This document shows, piece by piece, positions 8,626-15,786 of a stretch of DNA of 58,703 nt. A program made the position numbers and the translations under genes. Source of the DNA: CAYFFO01 sp964342485 (GTDB lineage Bacteria; Chloroflexota; Dehalococcoidia; Lucifugimonadales; CAJWER01); NCBI GenBank assembly GCA_964342485.1, contig CAYFFO010000009.1, positions 1 through 58,703 of the forward strand, given 5' to 3'. How positions within the stretch are numbered: the stretch's first letter is position 1; the number at the start of each line of letters is the position of its first letter. The notes under the pieces were generated by a model. It had not been told where the DNA came from and did no database searches. It worked only from the letters and a program-made list of their open reading frames with translations.

Positions 8626-8784
8626 TTATTTCTCCAAGATTCCATCAGGATTTGTTATTGTGACAGTCCAGTCACCATGAACTTTGATTCCTTCCCTGGA
8701 TGTATCACTTGAAGGTGATATCCATGCACATCCAGTACCAAGTGCCAGTAATACTATGAATGAAATAACAAGAATCTGTTTCAA
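8626..8784 (-). CDS. Very short predicted lipoprotein (52 aa)
   Basis: This minus-strand frame encodes 52 residues: a Lys followed by a hydrophobic stretch (ILVISFIVLLALGTGC), a lipobox-like cysteine at 19, then a short mature part with VHGDWTVTITNPDG and the end ILEK. The TTG start is supported by GGAG with an 8-nt spacer (TTTGGAGAACGATTATTG). The stop TAA abuts the ATG of the next gene, indicating translational coupling. From memory, WTVxVxNPDG-type strands open longer extracytoplasmic proteins in environmental Chloroflexota, so this may be a shortened relative; I could not check that. Function unknown. Confidence 0.6.
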   Translation of the reverse strand: MKQILVISFIVLLALGTGCAWISPSSDTSREGIKVHGDWTVTITNPDGILEK

Positions 8785-9114
8785 TAATCGTTCTCCAAAA
8801 AAAGATTGGTCCAGTAATTATAAAGAAAATGTTAAGGACAACAACTTAGTGGGTCTGGTTTTCGTGGTTGTTTTTGATGAATAAAACCCTGTATGGCGAA
8901 AACATAAAAAAGCCCTCAACGTCTAGAAAACGTCTAGACAATCTTGATCTATCGTGAACAATAATAAACAATAAACCGACATTTTAGATACGAATTTGGA
9001 TAATATTAGGAAATCTAAATGACCCAGAATTTAACTAAAGGTTAAAGCAACGATTATTCTAGAAATTCCAGCTGGTATCAGGACTTGGATTAAATATATA
9101 AAAACACAAAATCT
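8785..9114. other. Intergenic stretch without a convincing gene
   Basis: This 330-bp stretch lies between the orphan permease gene and the short lipoprotein, both on the minus strand. The only structure I see is GTCTAG (8921-8926) / CTAGAC (8934-8939), a 6-bp inverted repeat with a 7-nt loop; it overlaps a direct repeat of ACGTCTAGA at 8919-8927 and 8930-8938. No T-rich tract follows on either strand. Confidence 0.5.
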
Positions 9115-10116
9115 TTAATTTTGAGTGTATTTAATCCTAGGGTCTACAACAGCTAAGAGAACGTCAGAAATTAATGTGCCGACCACTGTCAGAGCACCAG
9201 CTACGAAAATTATAAAACCAGCCAAATATACATCCTCCGATACAATTGCTTCTAGAAGCAACGGTCCCATAGTGGGTAAGCTAAGCACAACTGAAACAAT
9301 TATGCTTCCACTTACCAAAGACGGTAATAAATACCCAACTGTACTTATAAGAGGGTTTAAAGCGACCCTGACTGGATATTTGAGTATTACTGACAGTGGG
9401 CGCATACCTTTTGATCTTGCAGTGACGACATAAGGTTTACTCATTTCATCAAGTAGATTGTTGCGCATAACACGGATTAGCCCGGCGGTACCGGAGGTTC
9501 CCAAAACTATTGCAGGGATCCATAGATGAGCAATGAGATCTTTAATTCTGCCAAGATTCCAAGCAGCATCAGCGTAATCAGCTGAATTGAGGCCTCCAAC
9601 ACTCTGGTCAAAATATGCGAAAGCAAGGTACATCAAAACCAGACCTAATAGAAAATCCGGAACAGCTAAACCAGAAAAGCCAATAAAAGTAAATACGTAA
9701 TCTCCGACTGAGTGCTGTCTGATTGCAGAATAAATACCTATTGGGATCGCAAACGTCCATGTGACGATTGCAGTAAATGCTGCAAGTACTACAGTAAGCC
9801 AGAATCTATCCTCAAGGAGTTTCTTTACGGGTTCGTCCACTTGATATCGGTACTGGAATGATAAACCAAGATCACCTTGTGCCATGTTAAACATCCATTT
9901 TAAATAACGGACGTACTGTGGCTTGTCTAGTCCAAGGTATGTTCTTAAGACTTCCATACGTTCTGGATCTGGAACCTGACGCCTAGCCTCAGTTATTTCC
10001 TTGAATCTATCTATTTGATCACCGGGAGGAATCTCAATTATAAAAAATGCCAGCCATGATATGGCTATTATTGTTATAAAGCTAGTAACAACTCGGCCTA
10101 TTAAATACCTAATCAT
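9115..10116 (-). CDS. Orphan DppB/OppB-type ABC transporter permease
   Basis: The 333-residue protein is a type I ABC permease of the dipeptide/oligopeptide/nickel class. It shows the N-terminal helix (IRYLIGRVVTSFITIIAISW), the family segment GLDKPQYVRYLKWM followed by GDLGLSFQYR, about six membrane helices, and the ATPase-contact loop with ARSKGMRPLSVILKYPVRVALNP. The C-terminus VDPRIKY is also typical. The usual partners (DppC, two ATPases, a binding protein) are absent on both sides, so it must work with subunits encoded elsewhere or be a remnant. The frame is intact and of normal length. Confidence 0.92.
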   Translation of the reverse strand: MIRYLIGRVVTSFITIIAISWLAFFIIEIPPGDQIDRFKEITEARRQVPDPERMEVLRTYLGLDKPQYVRYLKWMFNMAQGDLGLSFQYRYQVDEPVKKLLEDRFWLTVVLAAFTAIVTWTFAIPIGIYSAIRQHSVGDYVFTFIGFSGLAVPDFLLGLVLMYLAFAYFDQSVGGLNSADYADAAWNLGRIKDLIAHLWIPAIVLGTSGTAGLIRVMRNNLLDEMSKPYVVTARSKGMRPLSVILKYPVRVALNPLISTVGYLLPSLVSGSIIVSVVLSLPTMGPLLLEAIVSEDVYLAGFIIFVAGALTVVGTLISDVLLAVVDPRIKYTQN

Positions 10117-10146
10117 AGTGAATTCCAGGTAACCATAGTGAATTCC
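10114..10146. repeat. 14-bp direct repeat spanning the permease start codon
   Basis: CATAGTGAATTCCA occurs at 10114-10127 and 10133-10146, 19 bp apart. On the minus strand this duplicates the ATG context: an upstream ATG opens a 7-codon frame (MVTWNSL) whose TGA overlaps the permease ATG as ATGA. Confidence 0.7.
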
Positions 10147-10163
10147 ATGAAACTTATTGACCG

Positions 10164-10200
10164 AACTATATTTAAAATTAAAAAATAAGTCAATATAGTT
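10164..10200. promoter_or_regulatory. 9-bp inverted repeat upstream of the permease gene
   Basis: AACTATATT (10164-10172) and AATATAGTT (10192-10200) are perfect inverted repeats separated by 19 bp. They lie between the divergent permease and ABM-like genes. This could be an operator or a chance AT-rich dyad. Confidence 0.3.
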
Positions 10201-10320
10201 TGAGATTAGATTTCTGGAAAGTGGATATTGGTATTGTACAGATTGGGTAATTATAATATTTGCTATCGACTGCAGAGAAAGTAAAATATAAATGGAAAAT
10301 ATTACTTAGGGAGACCGTAT

Positions 10321-10611
10321 ATGTATGGAACGATATTTAATTTAAGTGTAAAACCTGGACATGAAGACGAATTGCTATCGATATTGAATAGTCAAAATGT
10401 CCCTGATGGAGGTGTCGCTTGGTTGGTCTTAAAACCGGATGAAAATAAATCAGAATGGATAGGAGTAGCAGTATTCGAAAATAAAGAAAAATATGAATCG
10501 AATGCCAATCGATCTGAACAACATGAACAATTTCTTAGAATGATGGAACATTTAACATGCGAACCGACTTGGACAGATGGGGAATATATTATTAATCAAA
10601 TCATCCAGTAA
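10321..10611 (+). CDS. Dimeric alpha/beta-barrel (ABM-like) protein
   Basis: The 96-residue protein has the ABM/ferredoxin-like layout: a first strand (MYGTIFNLSVKPGHEDELL), an acidic helix, strands GVAWLVLKPDE and WIGVAVFENKEKYES, and a helix with HEQFLRMMEHL. Family members include quinol monooxygenases, heme-degrading enzymes and non-catalytic binding proteins. No residue here fixes which, so the activity is unknown. A GGGAG ribosome site precedes the ATG. It is followed by the paralogue B lipoprotein gene on the same strand. Confidence 0.75.
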   Translation: MYGTIFNLSVKPGHEDELLSILNSQNVPDGGVAWLVLKPDENKSEWIGVAVFENKEKYESNANRSEQHEQFLRMMEHLTCEPTWTDGEYIINQIIQ

Positions 10612-10692
10612 ATAATTTTATAGTCTGAAATTATTCAATCGTGTTTTATCAAAATATATCCGAATTCAATCAATGATATCAGAGGAGAGAGT

Positions 10693-11250
10693 ATGTCAAT
10701 TACAGGTCTTTATTATAGGACATCAAACATGGAGAAGAGAACCCATAAAAAAACACTAAACAGTATTCCATATTGGTTTATATCTTTTGGGTTGTCTCTC
10801 ATGATACTAACTTTATTGGCCTGTGGTGGAGGTGTTGAGACTGATTTAGTGATTCCTGAGAGTGAAAAAGAAGCAGCTGTAAATATAATGCTAGATAAAT
10901 ACAAAGCTGATCAAGAGGGTGGAGTTGTTGGAGCCAGTGTTACGCAAGAAGGTGGAACCCTGAACCTGATTATAATGATCAAGAGAATAACATATTTGGA
11001 AAATGTTAGAAGTACAGCAAATCTGGATTGGTCAAATCAAGGGAGAAAATTAGGGACAGAATTTGTAAGACTTGTAAAAGATGGTGGCACTGATGATCCG
11101 ACTGGGAGTGAAATAGGAAAAGGTCAGTTTAATTATACTATTGGAGTCTATTATCAGGATCCAGCTAATCCAAATAAAGTATATGCGAATCCAATAAGAA
11201 AGATTGTAGAAGGGAAAAAGAGCGCCAAATCCTCTAAAATAAAATGGTAA
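10693..11250 (+). CDS. Lipoprotein of an unrecognised family (paralogue B, IKW tail)
   Basis: The 185-residue protein has a long N-terminal segment (about 37 residues), a hydrophobic helix (WFISFGLSLMILTLLAC) with lipobox LLAC, then GGGVETDLVIPESEKEA. It shares with the product at 6186-6695 the blocks ETDLV, TQEG, GTDDPTGSEIGKG, FNYTIGVYYQD, NPIRKIV and the terminal IKW. The ATG at 10693 is preceded by AGAGGAGAG; an internal ATG at 10729 would give a more ordinary signal peptide and is a fair alternative. It runs 29 bp ahead of the GH4 gene and may be co-transcribed with it. Function unknown. Confidence 0.75.
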   Translation: MSITGLYYRTSNMEKRTHKKTLNSIPYWFISFGLSLMILTLLACGGGVETDLVIPESEKEAAVNIMLDKYKADQEGGVVGASVTQEGGTLNLIIMIKRITYLENVRSTANLDWSNQGRKLGTEFVRLVKDGGTDDPTGSEIGKGQFNYTIGVYYQDPANPNKVYANPIRKIVEGKKSAKSSKIKW

Positions 11251-11279
11251 GAATCCTAATATAACTTCGGGGTAGGACT

Positions 11280-12641
11280 TTGATAAAACTAGCTATCATT
11301 GGTTCAGGAAGTATGGTATTTACCCGACGAATAGTGACTGATCTACTTCTTGATAAAAATTTATCAGAGATGGAAATAGCTTTGATGGACATAGATCCTG
11401 AAAAGTTACGAGTTTCCCAGTTGATTGTAAATGCTTTAGCAAATCAAATAGGTGTTCAACCAACTATTACTACACATATTGATAGGAAATCAGCGTTAAA
11501 AAATGCTGATTTTGTTCAAACAACTTTCCAAATAGGTGGATTTGAACCTGCCACTAAAATTGATTTTGATATACCTAAGAAGTATGGATTAAAGCAAACT
11601 ATTGCGGATACTTTAGGTATAGGCGGAATAATGCGGGGGCTTCGTACTATTCCGGTACTACTAGATGTAGCAAAAGATATCATGGAAATCTGTCCCCAGG
11701 CGATTTGGTTACAATCTGTCAACCCTATGGCAATGAATATTATGGCTATATCAAAAAGATTTCCTGAAATAAATGTTGTAGGGTTATGCCACTCTGTACC
11801 TAACACCGCATTGATGCTTTCAAATGATCTTGAAGAAAATTTTGAAGACATTGTTTTTCAATGTGCAGGAATTAACCATATGTCATTTTACTTAACGTTT
11901 GCCAAGAGATTGAAGGATGGCTCAACTATAGATCTGTATCCAAGACTAAAATTGATAGCAGAAGATATTGTTAACGGAACAAAAGTATCTTCCAGGTCTT
12001 TAGAGAAAACTAGTCACGGCAAATTTTTATATGAAACAGTAAGATATGACATATTGATGAGGTTGGGTTATTTTGTTACAGAATCAAGTGAACATTTTTC
12101 AGAATATGTACCTTGGTATATCAAGAATAGCCAACCTGAATTGATTGATCAATTCCAGATACCAATTGATGATTATATTTATCGGTGTGAAAGTCAAAAT
12201 GAAACATGGACAAATCATGCAGAAAATCTAACTCATGAAAGCAGTCTTAAAATATCAGCATCAGATGAATATGTGAGTCAGATAATTAAATCGGTAGTTG
12301 CCAATAAAAAAATACAAATTAACGGCAATGTTATCAATAATGGAGCCATTAATAATCTTCCAAATGACTGTTGCGTAGAGATACCTTGTGATATCGATAA
12401 AAGTGGAATTGTTTCACAAAACATTGGTAACCTGCCGGTTCAATTAGCAGCATTAATTTCAACCAATGTTAATGTTCAGCAGCTGACTGTGGAAGCAGCA
12501 CTAAATCATCGAAAAGAACATGTATATCATGCAGCGATGCTTGATCCACATACTGCTTCTGAACTGTCTATAAATCAAATATATAATATGGTTGACGAAC
12601 TTATCGAAGAGCATGGCGACATGATACCCAGACTAAGTTAA
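11280..12641 (+). CDS. Glycoside hydrolase family 4 (MelA/AglA-like)
   Basis: The 453-residue protein has the GH4 NAD-binding N-terminus (IIGSGSMVFTRRIVTDLL), a middle GIGGIMRGLRTIPV segment, the metal-binding Cys/His segment GLCHSVPN (about residue 167) and the catalytic-site region AGINHMSFY (about residue 197). GH4 enzymes cleave alpha- or beta-glycosides by an unusual NAD- and metal-dependent redox mechanism; alpha-galactosidase and alpha-galacturonidase branches carry this CHS segment. The start is TTG, 2-3 nt after a GGGGTAGGA ribosome site. No phosphotransferase gene is near, so the substrate is probably an unphosphorylated glycoside (inference). Confidence 0.9.
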   Translation: MIKLAIIGSGSMVFTRRIVTDLLLDKNLSEMEIALMDIDPEKLRVSQLIVNALANQIGVQPTITTHIDRKSALKNADFVQTTFQIGGFEPATKIDFDIPKKYGLKQTIADTLGIGGIMRGLRTIPVLLDVAKDIMEICPQAIWLQSVNPMAMNIMAISKRFPEINVVGLCHSVPNTALMLSNDLEENFEDIVFQCAGINHMSFYLTFAKRLKDGSTIDLYPRLKLIAEDIVNGTKVSSRSLEKTSHGKFLYETVRYDILMRLGYFVTESSEHFSEYVPWYIKNSQPELIDQFQIPIDDYIYRCESQNETWTNHAENLTHESSLKISASDEYVSQIIKSVVANKKIQINGNVINNGAINNLPNDCCVEIPCDIDKSGIVSQNIGNLPVQLAALISTNVNVQQLTVEAALNHRKEHVYHAAMLDPHTASELSINQIYNMVDELIEEHGDMIPRLS

Positions 12642-12678
12642 TTAAAGATAGATATTAGAACAAAGCCATCTGATGAAA

Positions 12679-12776
12679 TGGCGGGAGTGCGAGGGAGTCG
12701 AACCCACCACTCCGACCGAAGGGCCGGAGCCAACGGATTTGAAGTCCGTAAGGCCCACCGGGACCCATCCACTCCC
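12679..12776 (-). tRNA. selC: tRNA-Sec (anticodon UCA)
   Basis: Read on the minus strand, the gene begins GGGAGTGGATGGGTCCC and ends TTCGACTCCCTCGCACTCCC-G-CCA, with CCA encoded at 12679-12681. The anticodon arm ACGGACTTCAAATCCGT places UCA in the loop, as in all bacterial tRNA-Sec genes. There is a long variable arm (GGCTCCGGCCCTTCGGTCGGAG). The acceptor arm pairs at seven positions with a G-G at the eighth, and the T stem has one T-T mismatch (GTGGG/CCCTC). The product inserts selenocysteine at UGA codons, so the organism should also encode SelA, SelB and SelD, none of which are here. Confidence 0.93.
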
Positions 12777-12810
12777 ATAAAACCGATCTTTGCTTTGATT
12801 GATAATGCCC

Positions 12811-12834
12811 AAAAAAGGATATTTTTAAATACCT
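12811..12834 (-). terminator. Likely terminator between trxA and tRNA-Sec
   Basis: On the minus strand, AAGGTATTT pairs with AAATA-T-CCTT (one bulged T, 2-nt loop) and runs directly into six Ts. It lies 12 bp past the thioredoxin stop codon, so it probably ends the trxA transcript ahead of the tRNA gene. Confidence 0.5.
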
Positions 12835-12845
12835 TGATTATCTGA

Positions 12846-13172
12846 TTATGAGATTGCTTTATCTATTCTGCCTTTTAGAGCTGCTTTTGGTAAAGCTCCG
12901 ACTACTTGGTCAACAGGAGAGCCTCCATTGAAGATCAATAATGTTGGGATTCCCCTGACATTATAAGTTGAAGGTGTAGTTGGATTGGTGTCCACGTCTA
13001 CTTTAGCAAACTTCATTTTTCCTTCATATTCTCCTGCCAGTTCCTCGACAATAGGGGCGATCATTTTACATGGTCCACACCATTCTGCCCAAAAATCTAC
13101 CAAAACAGGTATGTCTGAATCTAGTACTTCGGCCTGGAATGTATCGTCTGTAACTTCTAGAGTCTGTCCCAT
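12846..13172 (-). CDS. trxA: Thioredoxin
   Basis: The 108-residue protein has the thioredoxin active site WAEWCGPCKM (Cys 32 and Cys 35), the cis-proline segment RGIPTLLIFNGG and the usual C-terminal helix. It is a cytoplasmic disulfide reductase that recycles via thioredoxin reductase. The ATG at 13172 is chosen because GGAG lies 6 nt before it; the longer frame from TTG at 13184 would place that ribosome site inside the gene. A cysteine desulfurase gene lies just upstream and tRNA-Sec just downstream. The active site is Cys/Cys, so it is not itself a selenoprotein. Confidence 0.96.
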   Translation of the reverse strand: MGQTLEVTDDTFQAEVLDSDIPVLVDFWAEWCGPCKMIAPIVEELAGEYEGKMKFAKVDVDTNPTTPSTYNVRGIPTLLIFNGGSPVDQVVGALPKAALKGRIDKAIS

Positions 13173-13223
13173 TTTATTCTCCAATTATTGTTTTATAAAC
13201 TGAGGGTTGTTTTAGTTGGTTTA

Positions 13224-13240
13224 TCCGATGTTTTATCGGA
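13224..13240 (-). terminator. Weak hairpin after the cysteine desulfurase gene
   Basis: A 6-bp stem TCCGAT/ATCGGA with a 5-nt loop lies about 35 bp beyond the stop of the 13275-14468 gene. On the minus strand it is followed by TAAACC rather than a T tract, so termination is doubtful. Confidence 0.25.
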
Positions 13241-13274
13241 GGTACCTAGTTATCAATTCTACATTAAGAATCGA

Positions 13275-14468
13275 TCATAAAGCTACAGAAATAGAAGGCA
13301 TTTCACGCAATTTGGCGACAAGATTAACAAGGGTATCCAGAAAATAATCGATATCCTTTTGTGAATTATCAAGGCCAAGAGTGATTCTCAAACTACCTCT
13401 AGCCAACTCAGGTGTTCGTCCAATAGCGGTTAAAACATGCGATGGTTCGAGTGAAACAGAAGAACAGGCACTTCCGCTTGAAGCTGATATTCCTGCCAGG
13501 TCAAGTCCAAGCAGGATGGGTTCTCCTTCAACTAGTTCGAAAGAGAAGCTTGCGTTATTTGACAACCTTGAAGTGGGATGGCCATTCAAATGCGATTTTG
13601 GTATACGGCTGGTAACGTTATCAATTATATGATCTCTTAGGGCTCTACAGTGTTTGGTAAAGGGTATCGATTCTAACTGTGATAGACGCAAAGCTTCCGA
13701 GAATCCAACAATTAACGGAACATTTTCGGTTCCCGATCTCCGTTCTCTTTCCTGCCCACCTCCATGGATTTGAGTTTCAAAAGGAGTCCCTCTTTTTATA
13801 TATAGAGCTCCTATTCCTTTAGGGCCATTAAGCTTGTGACCAGATAGGCTTAGCATATCAACCCCAAGTTTTGTGACATCTAAATCAATTGATCCGGCTG
13901 CTTGAACTGCATCGCTATGCATAACGATCTCTATATCATGTCGTCTAGCCTGATTCTTAACAATTTTTGAGATTTCAGAAATTGGTTGCACGGTCCCGAT
14001 CTCGTTATTCGCTAACATAACGCTAACCAATGTAGTGGCAGGAGTAATGCTTCTACCAACATCATCTGGATTAACTAGTCCTTCACTATCAACAGGTATA
14101 TAGGTTATTTCAAATCCCTGTCTTTTCAATTGTTCACAAGAATTGAGGACCGCGTGATGTTCAATACTAGATACGATAATATGGTTGCCCCTGTCTTGCT
14201 GTGATAAAGCTGCTCCCTTTATCGCAGCGTTATCGGATTCGGTACCTCCACTGGTGAAAACGATTGATCCTACACGGCCACCTATAGATCTAGCAACTGA
14301 TTCACGAGAGTTATCTACAGCTTTTTGTGCTTCTTGGGCCAAGGTGTAAATACTTGAAGGATTTCCATATATATTAGAGAAATATGGCAGCATAGTTTCA
14401 AGTACTTCTGGTCTTACAGAGGTTGTAGCTGCATGATCTAAATAAATTAGTTTGTCTGTTTGGTCCAT
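13275..14468 (-). CDS. Cysteine desulfurase, NifS/IscS family
   Basis: The 397-residue PLP enzyme has the N-terminal IYLDHAATTSVRPEVLE motif, GNPSSIY, the PLP-lysine motif SGHKLNGPKGIGALY (Lys near residue 210) and the catalytic-cysteine loop SSGSACSSVSLEPSHVL (Cys near 334). It converts cysteine to alanine and delivers persulfide sulfur for Fe-S clusters and tRNA thiolation; some members also mobilise selenium. No iscU or iscR is adjacent. Its neighbours are trxA (downstream) and larC (upstream), and larC belongs to a sulfur-dependent cofactor pathway. The physiological acceptor is not certain. Confidence 0.94.
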   Translation of the reverse strand: MDQTDKLIYLDHAATTSVRPEVLETMLPYFSNIYGNPSSIYTLAQEAQKAVDNSRESVARSIGGRVGSIVFTSGGTESDNAAIKGAALSQQDRGNHIIVSSIEHHAVLNSCEQLKRQGFEITYIPVDSEGLVNPDDVGRSITPATTLVSVMLANNEIGTVQPISEISKIVKNQARRHDIEIVMHSDAVQAAGSIDLDVTKLGVDMLSLSGHKLNGPKGIGALYIKRGTPFETQIHGGGQERERRSGTENVPLIVGFSEALRLSQLESIPFTKHCRALRDHIIDNVTSRIPKSHLNGHPTSRLSNNASFSFELVEGEPILLGLDLAGISASSGSACSSVSLEPSHVLTAIGRTPELARGSLRITLGLDNSQKDIDYFLDTLVNLVAKLREMPSISVAL

Positions 14469-14534
14469 CGTTATATGTTCATTTAATTATCAATTTGGAT
14501 TGAATGAGAAGGTGTTCTAAACATCAATTATTTA

Positions 14535-15752
14535 CTAGACGGTTTTTATTGGCAATTTACTTCCAACAAACTGCTGACTTGCTTCTTGTTGAATAGTTTT
14601 CATAACATCCAATAGAGGGTACCCGTTTTCAATTGCAATTTTACGGCAATCTTCAAATTCTGGCGATATACTTAACACCGCTCCATCCAGAAGTTTTGCC
14701 TTTACACGAACATGACCTAGTGATGATGTAATACTATGGATGGATCGATCTGATTCATACCTGTCTACTTCTTTTACTCTAACTCCTAACGTAGTAGTTT
14801 CTCTAAGTATCATTGTAATGATTTTCCGTTCGATATCAGCTGAGGCTAGAACACTTAGGACTATCCCTGGACGACCTTTTTTCATGTTTACCGGTGTCGT
14901 CCATACATCCCGGCATCCAAGTTCCAATAATTGTTCACAGACGTATGGAATGATTTCATGATTCATATCGTCAATATTGGTTTCGATTAGTTTGAGTTTT
15001 GTTATGGTATTGCTAGCAGTCTTGTGACCAATTCTCAGTTCAATGATATTTGGATATTCACTGGGGTTACGTGAACCTAGGCCATAACCGATGTTATTGA
15101 TTGTCATTGCAGGCTGGTCAAATGTCGCTGTTATTGCGACTATAGCAGTTCCAGTTGGAGTTATCATTTCTCCCGTTTGGGACAAGTTTTTTGGTGGAGG
15201 TGTTGTAGGTATATTAGTGTTTTTAATTATCATTGCTGAAGCTGGAGCCGGGGCAATGATAGGTCCATGATGGCTTTGAAAGGTTCCAGATCCTGTAGGT
15301 AATGGTGAGCAGTACAACTCTTCAATGCCAAGTATATCTAAACCTGCGATACTCCCAACAATATCAACTAGAGTATCTGCAGTTCCTAGTTCATGTAAAT
15401 CGGCCCTTTCATTGCCATGGATTCTTTTTTCAGCCAAACCTATTTCTTCAATTACTTTTTTGGACTTTAAAACTATGGAATCGGGTATCGATGAATTTTC
15501 AAGTAAATTGATTAGAGTGTCGACATTTCTATAATTCTTGGGATTTTTCCCGAGGTTCACTTTAACCAGTGTTCCTTCAATTCCACCTCTTTTCGATTTT
15601 TCGCACGATAAATTGAAGTTTTCAATCGGTAGTAATGAAATGATAGACCTTAGTTCTTCTATTTTTACACCGGCATCTATCAGTGCACCGAGAAACATGT
15701 CTCCGCTTATTCCACCAATACACTGTAAATAACCTATTTTTATCGATTGCAA
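14535..15752 (-). CDS. larC: LarC, nickel insertion enzyme for the NPN (pincer) cofactor
   Basis: The 405-residue protein starts with the LarC/DUF111 signature GGISGDMFLGALIDAG and keeps DLHELGTADTLVDIVG, the acidic/proline segment SGTFQSHHGPIIAPAPA, the middle ETNIDDMNHEIIPYV motif and the C-terminal DVWTTPVNMKKGRPG motif. LarC inserts nickel by CTP-dependent cyclometallation to finish the cofactor of lactate racemase and relatives. It is full length; some organisms split it by a programmed frameshift, which is not seen here. The start is TTG with AGGA about 10 nt upstream. larA, larB and larE are not in the window. Confidence 0.93.
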   Translation of the reverse strand: MQSIKIGYLQCIGGISGDMFLGALIDAGVKIEELRSIISLLPIENFNLSCEKSKRGGIEGTLVKVNLGKNPKNYRNVDTLINLLENSSIPDSIVLKSKKVIEEIGLAEKRIHGNERADLHELGTADTLVDIVGSIAGLDILGIEELYCSPLPTGSGTFQSHHGPIIAPAPASAMIIKNTNIPTTPPPKNLSQTGEMITPTGTAIVAITATFDQPAMTINNIGYGLGSRNPSEYPNIIELRIGHKTASNTITKLKLIETNIDDMNHEIIPYVCEQLLELGCRDVWTTPVNMKKGRPGIVLSVLASADIERKIITMILRETTTLGVRVKEVDRYESDRSIHSITSSLGHVRVKAKLLDGAVLSISPEFEDCRKIAIENGYPLLDVMKTIQQEASQQFVGSKLPIKTV

Positions 15753-15786
15753 TTTAATTTATCCTACTCAAATACAAATTTGTGAA

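Noticed and set aside
8684..8884. 66-residue plus-strand frame
   Set aside because: It runs antisense through the short lipoprotein gene, has no ribosome site, and the minus-strand frame has a better start, signal helix and junction.
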